64,000 bases of DNA from Strigamia acuminata (Eukaryota; Arthropoda; Chilopoda; Geophilomorpha; Linotaeniidae). Position 1 is the first letter of the stretch; every line of letters starts with the position of its first letter. The stretch spans positions 372,001-436,000 of the forward strand of contig OX442317.1 in the NCBI GenBank assembly GCA_949358305.1, given 5' to 3'. The notes below the pieces were generated by a model. That model was not told where the DNA came from, searched no databases, and was given only the letters and a program-made list of their open reading frames with translations. Shown one piece after another: positions 37,501 to 49,824 of this stretch. The position numbers were made by a program, and so were the translations under genes.

Positions 37501-40388
37501 ACCTTCAAAGTATAAAGAACAGATTAGCATTCAAATTGAATTAAACTTGCCAGCAACTTGTAAAATAGTTTGACATTTGATCACAGCTAAAACTGCGTTA
37601 GTATTTGTCCCCGACTGACTCCTATAAAGGACGCCTCGCACGTGTTAAAGCCGCCAGTGTTTGCAAGGTGGCCATAAATCATTTAAACTTCCACCACCGA
37701 CAATCCGACCCTGGTGCACAGAATGAAAAAGATTCGGGATCGGGAGTAAACACCAACGGTGATTTCTTACGACAAGGTTAGACCTCAGTATCGTACATTT
37801 TCTTTTTTATCTTTCTAACAAAGGTCCAAAGGATCCATTTTCTTATGCCAAATTTTGAATTTACTGCTTGCGTTGTCAAAAATATGCCGAGGCACAAAGC
37901 GACGTACACAAAATATACGACTCGAGTCAAAAGTTTCATTCACCGACGACAAAAAAAAGCGGAGCAATACAGATTGAATGATTAAACGTGACTTAAAGCC
38001 AGCGTGTACTTCGAAGAGAAAAAAGAATTTCAAAATTAGTTTCCACTTCTTTTCAAGATTTGATTAAGAGTGATGAAACTACTGGGTGCTGAACCCCCCG
38101 CGTTGTAAGTAGCGGGGGGCAAACCTTCAGGGACCCATACAGCACTTTTTGATTAAAATTTTTACTTCGAGTTCTTTTTACTTACAGATTAAATCTGAAA
38201 TGGAAAAATTAATTTCGAACAAGTTGTTGAGATTAAACTCGACACCACTATCGTTTTTTAGCAAAACTTGACACTTATCATTTCAACAACTTCTCTCCCT
38301 TTTATTCATTTATATCTAATAAGCTTATCTCATTTCATGTTCAACAGTCTCCCTCACTTGACCGCCTGAGTATATGACTTATCGTCTAAGAAGCTTATCA
38401 ACATAAAAAGGCCATTTAGGTCCAACCCTTTCCTTTATCTCCATCCACACTTTCTCTCTCTCTCTCTCTGTCTCTGTCTCCAAATCTTAGTTTCCACTAG
38501 AATGACTTGGAAAACTCATTCGTGCGAGTACATTTTATAAAGAATCAACAATTACTCGACCAATAGCAATAGTCAGTGAATTCGCGTAGAAAGAAATCCA
38601 AATCAAAACAATTGCAGATAGTATGACTTGGCTGCAGTGCGCACGCTCTTTCTCTTCGATTGTACTTTTAAAGTCGGATGACGAAGAACCGTAAGATCGT
38701 AGCAATTAGACCAATTACATTACTGGTACATTTAAGTTCGGCAACTTTAAAATCTTTTGTTTGTCAAGAAATTCTCCGGCTTCAAATCCCTGAAAGGAAT
38801 TGTAGGAATTCATCCTTTGAGTTGGTCGTGTTGTTTGGTTTCATTTCATCGCTCATTCCGGAACCCATTCAAGTCGACCAAGGTGAATGCCCATCCCTTT
38901 CGTCTACTTTATTAATTCCTTTCCTCTTGACTACCTCGCAGGTTGTTGCAAAAGAAGTGCCAACACAACAAATTCTCAAAGAACGTCTACAGCAAAGCAA
39001 AGAATTACACTACCGTATTACCGGTACTATACTACACAATGATCGTCTTCCGTCTTTTTATACTCTTACTTCACTTTATTCTCTAGGAAATGACCGAGTG
39101 GATAATATTTCAACACGATCATTTGCATTTTGAGCTTGGCTTTAATGACAGCCACGAACATTTCTTCTCTCACGCAAGAAGTTTTAAAAACAAAAGGATT
39201 GTTATTACACTTTCTACTGATCCCGTTTGTTTGGAGATGTTCTCGTGTCCTTTGCTCAAGTGTAAGTGAAGTGTTCCATAAAATATCTTTAGTGTATAGT
39301 AATAAAAGTGGAAATATATAAAGATTGATCACCTGGAGAGAGAGCCAGCGTGTTTTCACTGTACTCGTACCCTCATAAATCCTACTTTCAAGTGTAAATT
39401 TACTACTAGAACCCTTTCACTTTCACCTATTCTTTAGCTTTCATAAGCAGAGAATAATGGCGAGTGGCGAGAACGGATAAATAGTGAGGAAAATAGTGTT
39501 GTTCGCGTTTACAATTGAGTCTCAAAATTAATCAAGCTGCTATTCCGTTATTCTTTTCTTTTGGTTCGATGAATTAACACCCATAAAAACGCAGTGCCCA
39601 ACCAAAGCAAAAACCATGATTAGACCAACAGCCCGCAACAATGTCAATTCCCAAAGCTAGCAAACCGGGAAAAAGAAGAGGCGCAAGAAATGATTGCGCC
39701 ATAACTGTAAATTCGATTTCATTTCCCGGGCTGATAAAAAAGCAGCTTACTATTATAGTTTACTATATGTAGGTTAGTATTGAATTGAAAAACGGTTCGT
39801 CGCGTTATAAATACATTAGAGAAAGTCATAAATCATAAATTCATAAAGATTCTTTATATAATCGATCAATTTGAGTTTGAATAGTGCTTACTATAGGTTT
39901 GATGTTGTTGTTACCTGTGGGATGCTGAGAAGGGCACTGACGAGCCAGGCGCAGGCGATGAGCAAATTGCACTTGCTATGAGCGTCGCTTCTGTCCATCG
40001 GAAGTCTGATGGCGATAAAACGATCAATTCCAATGAGAACTAGAACAAACGTGGATAAATAGAGACTGAACATCTGAAGGTATTTGACGATTTTACAGAG
40101 CGCGTCGCCGGCCAACCACTGCACAGTGGCCGCCCACACCGACTCGGGCACGACGCAGAAAATTGTCACCAACAGATCGGCGATGGCCAGTTGCGTGATC
40201 AGCATGTACATGGTGGACACGGTGCGCCGTTTCGACCGGTTCAGGCTCACCAGGGTGGCCACGTTGCCCACGAGGGACGCGAGGGCCATCGCGGCCAAAA
40301 CAACGCTTTTCACCAGTCGCTGCTCGTTGAACGCGGGCGCCGCTTCCGTTAACAGCGACACATTCGTGCGGTTCACGTCCATCATCAT
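34516..40388 (-). CDS. GnRH/corazonin/AKH superfamily neuropeptide GPCR, corazonin-receptor-like
   Basis: Class A receptor for a short amidated neuropeptide. Three exons in transcript order (40388-39915, 35257-35074, 34973-34516) give 371 aa. Exon 1 holds TM1-4, with GNVATL, LAIADLL, AGDALCK and a DRF variant of the DRY motif in IGIDRF. Exon 2 holds extracellular loop 2 and TM5; its DFYQCVTYG...EEQLYTT segment resembles corazonin receptors more than AKH receptors. Exon 3 holds TM6 (VVCWTPYYTMM) and TM7 (NSMVNPIIYGAFHL), then a Ser-rich and Glu-rich tail. Intron 1 is 4.66 kb, unusually long here. A CRE lies at 40512-40519, about 125 bp upstream of the start. Ligand subtype cannot be fixed by eye. 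Confidence 0.88.
34973..35074 (-). other. Intron 2 of the GPCR gene
   Basis: A 99 nt intron between TM5/cytoplasmic loop 3 and TM6, with donor GCAC|GTAAGT and acceptor TTTGTAG. Phase one split of an Arg codon gives IARNEQV across the junction. Confidence 0.8.
38092..38120. repeat. GC-rich hairpin (CCCCCCGC stem)
   Basis: A CCCCCCGC run and its complement GCGGGGGG flank a loop of about 12 bases in otherwise AT-rich intron sequence. It could be a remnant of a mobile element end or a structured RNA; no matching copy was noticed in the window. Confidence 0.55.
38678..39133 (+). CDS. Unidentified nested open frame inside the GPCR intron
   Basis: An ATG-started frame of about 151 codons on the strand opposite to the host gene. 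It includes a hydrophobic stretch LVVLFGFISSLIPEP that could be a membrane or signal segment. Donor-like (GGTGAATG at about 38890) and acceptor-like (CTCGCAG near 38941) sites split it, but the phase across them changes the reading. A second open frame in another phase follows at about 39097-39269. No family recognised; chance openness is possible. Confidence 0.22.
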   Translation: MTKNRKIVAIRPITLLVHLSSATLKSFVCQEILRLQIPERNCRNSSFELVVLFGFISSLIPEPIQVDQGECPSLSSTLLIPFLLTTSQVVAKEVPTQQILKERLQQSKELHYRITGTILHNDRLPSFYTLTSLYSLGNDRVDNISTRSFAF

Positions 40389-40511
40389 TCTTTTCTCCTA
40401 CTTGGAGTTGCAGCTGCAGTTGGAGTTCCAGTTGGAGTTGGAGGAGCCGAGCCCTGTCGAGCCCCGACTCCCATCATCCGAGCGAGTGAGCGCACCTACT
40501 CGCGTCGAGCC

Positions 40512-40519
40512 TGACGTCA
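40512..40519. promoter_or_regulatory. Palindromic CRE upstream of the neuropeptide GPCR
   Basis: Exact TGACGTCA about 125 bp upstream of the receptor start codon, followed by an E-box CACGTG at about 40525-40530. The position suits a functional promoter element. Confidence 0.5.
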
Positions 40520-41229
40520 CGCATCACGTGCATGCAAAAACTATTCACGATTTTGTCCAATTTCCAACACTGCGTCCATGTCTAAATAAAATTTAAAATT
40601 AAAAAAAAAATAAATTGATTTTTAAATTGTTAGCGCGCTTTTGATGGGTTTCAAATGATTCAAAATGCTAATTAAATGGTGGCTTTCGGGCGACGAGATA
40701 ACTGAAAAGCTGTTATTAAAACCAATTAATAACCAAGTGTTAATGCATCCAGGTTATTAAGTTTGACACAGCTTGACATCGAGTTAAATTGATCGTTTCG
40801 GAAAACACGAAATTGAAATTCACTTCACACTTTGACGTTGCGGATTCAAATATTGAAATTTAAATAAAATAGAATAAAATTGAGAAAAGAACGCAACTCG
40901 CATTCCAAACTTTTTACGCGAATCGATCAAAATCTAAACAGTAAATGCAACAAATTTGCCTACTTCTTAATGGAGATATCTATCACTTTAATTAACGGAT
41001 GTAGTACGGTAGCAATTAATAATCTTGACAACAACGAATGTGGCTCTCCAATCTTCCTCGGTCTGCTCCTTTGGCGAAAATCATTAGCAGCCTCTACTCG
41101 TAGCTCTCTCTATTCGTACGAAAGAGAAACAAATTGGGAAAAATAATTGAAAATAAAAATCATCAAATCCTCCCACGTGTTATTCATTACCGTATTGTAA
41201 CTCGTGGTCAGCCATTTTTAAAATTCAAA

Positions 41230-41251
41230 CCTAACCTAACCTAACCTAACC
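41230..41251. repeat. Short interstitial telomere-type repeat (CCTAA)4
   Basis: Four perfect CCTAA units, complement TTAGG, the ancestral arthropod telomere unit. Such short runs are widespread within arthropod chromosomes and do not imply a chromosome end. Confidence 0.85.
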
Positions 41252-42783
41252 GCAACAACACTTGCTCCACACACCAGAACAACTCGCTCATTATAAAACT
41301 TCATTAGCCAGACCGGAACTCAACTACGAGCACTTGTAGTTGACGAACTGCTCAAATTTAATTTGTTATTTAAATGCGATTTCGTTCGCGATTTTAACAG
41401 CAGCATTTATTTGACTACGTAAGACGAGTAATCCACATTCTAAAATACTAAATTACACCAATTTAAGCTGTTCGGAGCAACTAAAGTCATTAAATCCACT
41501 TAACGTTAATTTAATGTCGCGTAAGCTTGAATGGCAAAATCTGCTGCCATGGACGGACATGTGCGATGCATGGAATTAGTTGCTTCACTACCGCACTAAC
41601 TGGCTTAATGCACTTATTTATCACGTGACTGCTGACTGCACATGAAGTCAGAGTTAAGTGCGTTGCATCGGTGGAGTGGAGTGGAGTGGAGTGGAGTAGT
41701 AAACTAAATGGAAATATAGTTACATATTTCTTTCCAAGTTTAGGATTCCTGCTGCTTCGCTAAGCTCGATAAGTTTGTTAAATCACACGCACCGAACACA
41801 CCCTCAGCGCATGCGCGAGTCTACCAACCAAACTTATTTTTGCAATCAACTTCCAGAAACAAATTCAAATTCAAATTCAAATTCTCCAACATTTTTGCTA
41901 ATTAACTCATTTGGTTCGTTCAATAGTTGGGAGGGAAATTAGTGGGCGCTGATCCGGAGACAACACATTAATAAGAGTATTAATACAAGTTTTAATTAAA
42001 TTCTACTAGAGTATTTTCTACGAATGCACATCGATAAAATAAATAAATGTCGCACTAATGGATTATAGACGTTGGATGCTCACAGCTTCCAGCTGCCGGT
42101 GATAACAATTTTAGAAATCAATTTTTCTGCCCAGCGACTTTAAATGAAAGAGCGCAACAATTTCTGTCAGAAACTTTGACGAATGACAAATTTCCCCCGA
42201 ATTTATGAATAACTAAAAAAAGCAGCACGCTACATTAATTTCAACTTTAGCACATTAAAAAAACCCGTCGGCAAAATTTGACATCAAATATTAATTAACA
42301 CAAAACCGAAACCATTCAAATTAACGTGGAAACGCTTAACCTTTTTCTTTTTTCACTGTCAACAAAACCTCGAGTTTATCAAGCAAAAAACGGCTTGTAC
42401 TTTGGAGATAAAAAAAAAATTACCCTTAATTACGAACAGAGTCAACATTTAACTCGCCGACGTCGGAGAATTAATGACTGTTTGCGTTCAGCCTTAAACC
42501 AGCCCCGAGTCGCTTCCATTTTTTGTCACTCTAATTTACAAGTGTTCGACAAAAACAGAAAAACAATTTTATCAACTCACATTTTATTCACAAATAGTTT
42601 TTCTCTTGTAAAATAAATGAATGAATGACATGCTTTTCACTGGCAAGTAAATTAAATCAAATTTATCAAAAAATATATCAATCTACCGGTATGTATAAAT
42701 ATATAAATAGAAAAGGTTTAAATTTCAAGACAGATGTGCCCACGGTTGATTTTCTATTCGATTTTTATTCTTTTTCCGAAGGT

Positions 42784-44865
42784 CTAAAAGTCGCGTCTCT
42801 TGACTGCGTAGTGAATCCAAGTGACAATCGCCAAAGCCATCACGAGCAAAACGTCGCACAGGAGAAAAACAAATCCGTGGAATAAATTCCTCGTGGCGGG
42901 ATAAAGTGCGTTGAACACCACTGAACCCACGAGGTAACACAATTGCTCCACGGTCGCCACCAACGCAAATAATTTCCCTAAACAAGCCATCAAAAATAAT
43001 CAAATTGCAATTGAATCCCTCTAACACCCATCCCATTCCATTTCATTTAATTTCTCTCACCGTGTTCATTTGTTTCCATTAGTTTCGACATCATCGATCT
43101 CAACGCCGGCATCGGCAATGAAGACAGAGCGGCGATAATTGGCACTGAACACAAAAAACAATGCCAGAGCCAAACACAGTAGTTTTAATTCAATGCAGTT
43201 GGCACCGCATTAGACTGACTTACCGACGAACATCATGGCAGTTGTCCGGCTGAATGCGAGAAACGTGAGAGCGGCTGTTTTGGAAACAATGCCCAGTAGG
43301 ACGAGAATGCTGTCACTGGGCTTTAAACATCTTCGGAGTAATGGCGCCGTTAGCAGTAAGCCCAGTCCGGCCAAACAGTGTTTTACGCCCGAGTAATAGC
43401 TGTACTTTTCGTAATTCCATCGTAAAGGATCATCTTTAGTGAAGAAAAACGCTGTATCCGTTTCAGCTAGAAAATAAAAAACGAAAAAAAATTATCTTTT
43501 CCTCTTTAGTGTCCACATTCCAATTGCTATCTCCAATCTCCAACACTTCGCGAGTCAGCTACAGCAACTACAGCATAAACAATTTGTAAAATAATTTAAA
43601 AAAAAAAAAAAATTATCAAAGTGGACTCGCCATTTATCACGCGAAAGTTAAACGAGATTAAAGTTTGTTTCTGTGTGGAATTACGATTATTCCAAAGGAC
43701 AGAAAGCATAAAAAAAATTATTTTTTTTTAAATGTCTCGTCTTGGTTAGTTTTGTGTTACAAAATTTGATTCCAAAAATTAAAAACATGTAAACAGCCTT
43801 TATCTCAAACTAAAATACCGTAAGTCCGTAATAAATAAAAATAAAAAGCCTGTTTTCAGAGATGAAAACATAAACGCCCCAGTGCGGCAACATTGCGCAT
43901 TAAACTCTCATCATTTTTCATTTGAAATGTTATAAACTTGTCAACTGAAAAATAAATAAAATTCATCCTTCACAAAGAAAAAGGCACTTACCCGCGGTAC
44001 AAACCATGATGAAAAATGCGCACAAAAGCATGGCCAGAATAAAAAATCTCCTCTCGCCGTCCCTCTTGCGTAAACACACCACCAGAGTGTCCACGCAGTG
44101 ATGAACATCGAAAAGACTCCATCTCCTTTTTCTTTTCCTTATTTCTATTTCGCTTTCGTCTTCATTTTCGCACAGATCAGTCACAGAATCACTTTTACAG
44201 TCGACAATCGGTTTAATGTCCCGAATCCTCAAACACGCGTAGGCCAACAAAAGTGCATTGATGCACAGAAGAAAGGCAAAAACGGCGACAAATCCGCATT
44301 TTTCTTTTAATATTCCGCCGACGAAGGGGCCGACGGTGCCGCCGCTCACGATCATCAGCTCGAGCAGCACGAAGCGCGTCGTGCGACTCGTGACAGCGGC
44401 CACTAGAGCCACGTAGCTCATGCACGACATGATCACGCAAATCGACGCGCCGAAAATTCCAGCCACCGCTTGACTGACGAGTATAAAGCCGACGTGCGAG
44501 TCCATGTAAACGGACAACACGATGTTGATGGCGCAGCTGAGCACGGCGCCGACTGGTGGCAACAATAGCGGCAGTTTTGGTCCATAACGACAGCACCACG
44601 AGCCCAGGTACAAGCAGGCCAAGATGGCAGGCACGGTGAGAGCGACGTTGCTGTAGAGCAGCCAGTGGTTCGACTCGGTCTGCAAAAAGTCCGAGCTCGA
44701 CTCGTTGCGCGCACCGGCCGCGCACTCGTTCCGATAGACGCTGTTCGCGCACACTTTGGTGTAGATCAAGTCTTGCATGATCGCCATTTGCGTGAAAGAT
44801 CCCAACATGAAGAGAAATAAAATTGGCTCTACCGTGATTAGTTGCAGTTTGCCTAAAATGTCCAT
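42784..44865 (-). CDS. SLC46-family proton-coupled transporter (PCFT/SLC46A3-like)
   Basis: Major facilitator transporter of the SLC46 family, which moves folates or small conjugates across plasma or lysosomal membranes with protons. Exons in transcript order 44865-43992, 43466-43224, 43144-43061, 42977-42784 give 464 aa, near the usual length of about 460. Start at 44865 is the first ATG in frame and begins MDILGKLQLITVEP, matching the family's ITVEP start of TM1. The loop between TM1 and TM2 carries Cys residues (VCAN, ECAAG), and the first half shows the MFS-type GPKLPLLL, GTVGPFVGG and a long charged central loop (SEIEIRKRKRRW). Ends KRRDF. Which SLC46 paralogue, and its substrate, cannot be told. 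Confidence 0.88.
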
Positions 44866-45523
44866 TTTGCCGAGCCGCGAGTGTCCGAAGGAGGTTGTTA
44901 GGATATGGTCGAGTGCGACGATTTGCGAGCTGCCATTTTCCCAGCTGTCTCGGCTCAAGCGCCGCCGATGTGGCGCGCCCTATCGGAGACTAGTGGAATT
45001 AACTAGTCAACTGCTATACCGTTATGATTTTGATTTTGAATAGATTTGATTTTCGTTTTTGAATGCGTGTCGAATGAAAAACGAGCGAGTACGGAGTTAG
45101 GTTCTTTTTATTTGGAATGGTACAATTAAACATTCCCTTCGGGATGGACTGGAATGACAAAGAATAACAATCCATTACAATATTCAAGTATTTGGTTTAA
45201 TCGGAGGTGTACATAATCATTTGATTAAATATTAATTGATTATCGTCATCTAATATACAATTGAAAAGGCCAATAAAAAGATAAAAATGTATTTGTACAT
45301 TATTAATTAATTTATGTAATCGACATGAACATTGAAAAACGCAGCACTTAAAATTATATTTTCGATGATGGAAGGAGACAAAATAAACACTTTTCTAAAT
45401 ATTCTTCATCACTCCTCGTAATATTGCAATTTTACAATTGAAAAGAAAAAATAAAGAAAAAGATAGTAGTAGTAGTAATAATAATAATTAATAACAACAA
45501 ATGTTCAACATCGTTTTAACAGA
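44866..45523. other. Gap between SLC46 start and REEP stop
   Basis: SLC46 5' region and REEP 3' UTR. AT-rich with AGT/AAT triplets near 45463-45490. No further gene. Confidence 0.7.
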
Positions 45524-47047
<1,524 letters not shown>

Positions 47048-47322
47048 TTCTCTGTTCAGACAAACTAGGAAGAAAAAGAAAAAGCACTCTGGACTCGGAG
47101 GACGACGCTGGCTTGCGAATTCTAGTCGAAAAAGGCCTTTTCTCCTCACCAAATCCGCCGCCAGACGTCAGCACCGTCAACGCCCTCTCTTGCCCTACTG
47201 GCAACTATTTGCATTAATCGATAAATGTTATCCGAACAAATTGATAGTGGGTGATTGTTTTTCTCTTTTAATTGAAATTATTTTATAATTCAAATAAAAA
47301 CTCGACAACTGTTTTCTCGCGA

Positions 47323-48438
47323 TCATCTTTTTCCCCTTTTGAAACGTTGCCGAGCCGATGCTTTGCTTCGATGCTTTTCTTCCGTCTTTTTCTCGTCGTT
47401 GTTGTCCCCGTTCGTTTCCACTTTCTCTTCTTCCCAAATTAAATAAATTCCAAATCATTTTCCCTTACATTTTCATTTACAAACTGACAACAGCTTACCT
47501 CCGAGTAAATCGACCGGAGGCTCCAAAAGAGAATCTCTTTGAATGCGAATGTAATATCTTTAAAAATATTTTATAAAACAATAAGAAATGAAAACACAAA
47601 CTTGTGCATCATTTTGTACCTGTACAATCGTGCAAAACCGTAACCAACTCCGGTCATCGTTAGAACAACGAGAATCTTCAACAACGGGTGCTGAAATTCC
47701 AGACAAGTTTAATTTTTTAAACCGAAAACAAAATTAAAGCGTAAAAAGTAGAGTACGCTCAAAACGGAGGCGTCGGCCACGAAATGGTCGCCGACAACGA
47801 CGAGAACTCCGACCACGAAGCCGACCGCTGCCCCGAGCCACGGAATTTGGTTTTCGGTTCTCCTAGTTCGTCCGATTTGTCTGGCAGTGTTTTTGATTGC
47901 CTCTAATATCACCGAATTCTGCGGCTCCAACTGAAACGCCAGCTACAATTTTAATTTTAATTTTAATTTTAATTTTAATTTCTTTCTCAATCTCAGCTTT
48001 TACCCTGTACGAAACTAATGCATCTTCGTATTGCTCCGCATGGAATTCCACTTCTGCTTTTCGAAAGTAACCCTAAGAAAATGGAAAAATGGAAAAATGG
48101 AAAAATGAAAAATTTGCAAAATTAGTGCAGTTTTATTTTTTATTTTTTACCTTCGCCCAGTCTGGCTTTAATTCGATCGTTTTGTTCGCATCCTCTAGAG
48201 CGTGATAATACTGTTGCAGTTTAAGAAATGCCAGTGATCTGTTGCTGTATAGTTGATATTGGGATGGATCTAATTTCAATGCATAAGTGTAGTGAATGAT
48301 CGCTTCGGTGTGATTGCCTGCTTTGACCGCATCATTGCCACTGTCCTTCAATTCTTGCATCTGAAAAACGCGACGATTTAAGTCGGAAATGTTATTAAAG
48401 TTTAATTGAACAACCTGCTGGCTCTTATTGGCAGCCAT
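47323..48438 (-). CDS. TPR protein with C-terminal membrane segments
   Basis: Seven exons in transcript order: 48438-48415, 48360-48151, 48072-48004, 47942-47757, 47690-47620, 47557-47499, 47429-47323, giving 241 aa. Three TPR units in the first 110 residues (KDSGNDAVKAGNH, LYSNRSLAFLKLQQY, GYFRKAEVEF) are of the HOP/STI1 type that binds Hsp70/Hsp90 C-termini. Two hydrophobic segments follow (LGAAVGFVVGVLVVVG and ILVVLTMTGVGYGFA), then a charged tail ending ARQRFKRGKR. It probably recruits chaperones to a membrane, by analogy with tail-anchored TPR proteins; the exact orthologue name is unknown to me. Intron 1 is 54 nt and in frame, and exon 2 begins with ATG, so translation could also start there. 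Confidence 0.8.
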
Positions 48439-48939
48439 GTTTGCGTCCTGTGTTGACTATAGAAACGAGTAACGGTGACGTTGCACTAGAGCTAAAACTA
48501 AAAATAATTATCGACCCGAGTATTTTTCCATGAAAATCGTAAAAAAAATCACTAAAAATTATACGAGCGTAACATTTTTTATTTTTTATTTTTTTTTACA
48601 ATTGAAAAAAAATTGAAATAAATAAACACGAAATAATTTTATTTTTTCCGCAGTACTTTCGTCCTCCTTTTAGTAGTACCCTACCCAATGAGGCGAGTGG
48701 CTCGGCAGTGATTGCAACGGGAAACAAAAGGTTGAGTAATTTATCATCAATACGTGATTAACTAATCATTCATTTAAACTCTAATATCGCGTGCCCTTTT
48801 AGATCTTCATCAACCCGTGCGAACAAAGTGTATCTATCGCATTCAATCGCCGCCATTTCCAAAAAGAAAAAACAACAACCGAGAGCAGCGAAAGTTTGTA
48901 GCGAGCAATTTGCCGCCAATTTGTAGTTAGAATTTGGAA
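48439..48939. promoter_or_regulatory. Probable shared 5' region, TPR gene/PHD gene
   Basis: A 501 bp gap between opposed start codons, AT-rich on the TPR side. It includes GCCGCCATTTCC near 48850-48861, the complement of a GGAAATGGCGGC YY1-like element, close to the PHD start. Promoter role inferred. Confidence 0.4.
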
Positions 48940-49593
48940 ATGTGGCAATTACGATGCGACGGCTGCAACCAACTAATAACGAACATAATGAAAGCTCTGC
49001 GATGTAATTCCAAGTGCAATCGGTGGTACCACTCGTGGTGTGTGCACGGAATGGAGGGCGAGAGCGAGAGCGAGGGCCAGGGCACTTACTGGTGCGTCGA
49101 AAAGGAGCACTGGACTTGCGAAATGTGCAAAGCCGAATCGCAAATGAATAATAACTCGGTCGTGGACGTGGACGTGGACGTCGCCTCGCCCTCCAACAAA
49201 AACAATGAATTGATCAGCCCGTTCTCCACGGTGATGCAGTTGTTCAACGACATTCACGCGACGGAATCGAGCGCTTTCGAAGAGCAACTCAACTGTGTCA
49301 AAGTGAAAATGACCGAAATGAAAACCCAACTGTCGAACAGCGTGGCAATATCGCAGGATTTCACGCGCGGAGACGAGCAAAACGCGTTTTCGCTCAGAAA
49401 TATGAGATTCGGTTTCTATTTGGACAATCCGAGCGCCAGTCCAGTCACAAATCAGCTTTCGTCGCTCAATTTCGCAGCGACCACTTTCCGCGCTCAGATT
49501 CCGAGTGTTCAGAACAATTGTAAATTGAATGTGCTAAGAAACGACTCTTTCTCCTATTTCTGCCCGCCTGAAAAGAAATTCAAATCGGAGTAA
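48940..49593 (+). CDS. Unnamed PHD-type zinc finger protein, single exon
   Basis: A 217 aa intronless reading frame starting at ATG 48940. The first 64 residues fit a C4HC3 PHD finger: C6/C9, C22/C26, H31/C34, C60/C63, with W58 two residues before C60, as in PHD fingers. An acidic Glu-Ser run (about 41-45) interrupts the long loop. Next come a D/V dipeptide run and a helical region with E-E-Q-L-N heptad spacing (about 95-130), then a hydrophilic tail. PHD fingers read histone H3 tails; whether this one does cannot be told. I do not recognise an orthologue. The lack of introns in an intron-rich neighbourhood suggests a retrogene or a young gene. AATAAA lies at 49734-49739. Confidence 0.7.
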   Translation: MWQLRCDGCNQLITNIMKALRCNSKCNRWYHSWCVHGMEGESESEGQGTYWCVEKEHWTCEMCKAESQMNNNSVVDVDVDVASPSNKNNELISPFSTVMQLFNDIHATESSAFEEQLNCVKVKMTEMKTQLSNSVAISQDFTRGDEQNAFSLRNMRFGFYLDNPSASPVTNQLSSLNFAATTFRAQIPSVQNNCKLNVLRNDSFSYFCPPEKKFKSE

Positions 49594-49824
49594 CAATTAG
49601 TTAATTAGCCAAGAAAAATACTTTTGTACCGATACTTTTATAATGTAATGATTTTCTTTTGAAATAGAAGAGAGGGGGGGGGGGGAAATGTATCGAACTG
49701 TTTGAATGATTTTTATTTTATAACAAAAATGGTAATAAAGACTAAATAGAATTATCTGAAACGAGGCTATTAGAAATGCTTATTGGTGCCGTCCTTCGGT
49801 TAGTGGCGCTCAAATTCGTCCGAC

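Larger units (their letters stand above)
35258..39914. other. Long first intron of the neuropeptide receptor gene
   Basis: Mostly AT-rich unstructured DNA. It contains a GC-rich hairpin at about 38092-38120, CTCTCT repeats near 38451-38480, and a plus-strand open stretch at 38678-39133 with possible small exons (see the separate entry). Long first introns commonly carry enhancers of neuronally restricted genes; this is inference. Confidence 0.6.
40389..42783. other. Gene-free region between GPCR start and SLC46 stop
   Basis: Holds the receptor promoter with a CRE at 40512-40519 and a GGAGTTCCAGTTGG-type repeat near 40400-40442. It also holds a (CCTAA)4 run at 41230-41249, a GGAGTGGAGT run near 41673-41697 and CAAATT repeats near 41860-41884. 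No exon seen. Confidence 0.65.

Noticed and set aside
37310-37573. Plus-strand open frame in the GPCR intron with KFNTFVKYQPSKYKEQ
   Set aside because: No start ATG at its head and no recognised transposase or other domain; too weak to call.
41230-41251. Possible chromosome end
   Set aside because: Only four telomere-type units, with unique genes on both sides.
44213-44752. 179-codon frame inside SLC46 exon 1
   Set aside because: Off-phase R-rich shadow of the transporter frame, which alone has membrane segments.
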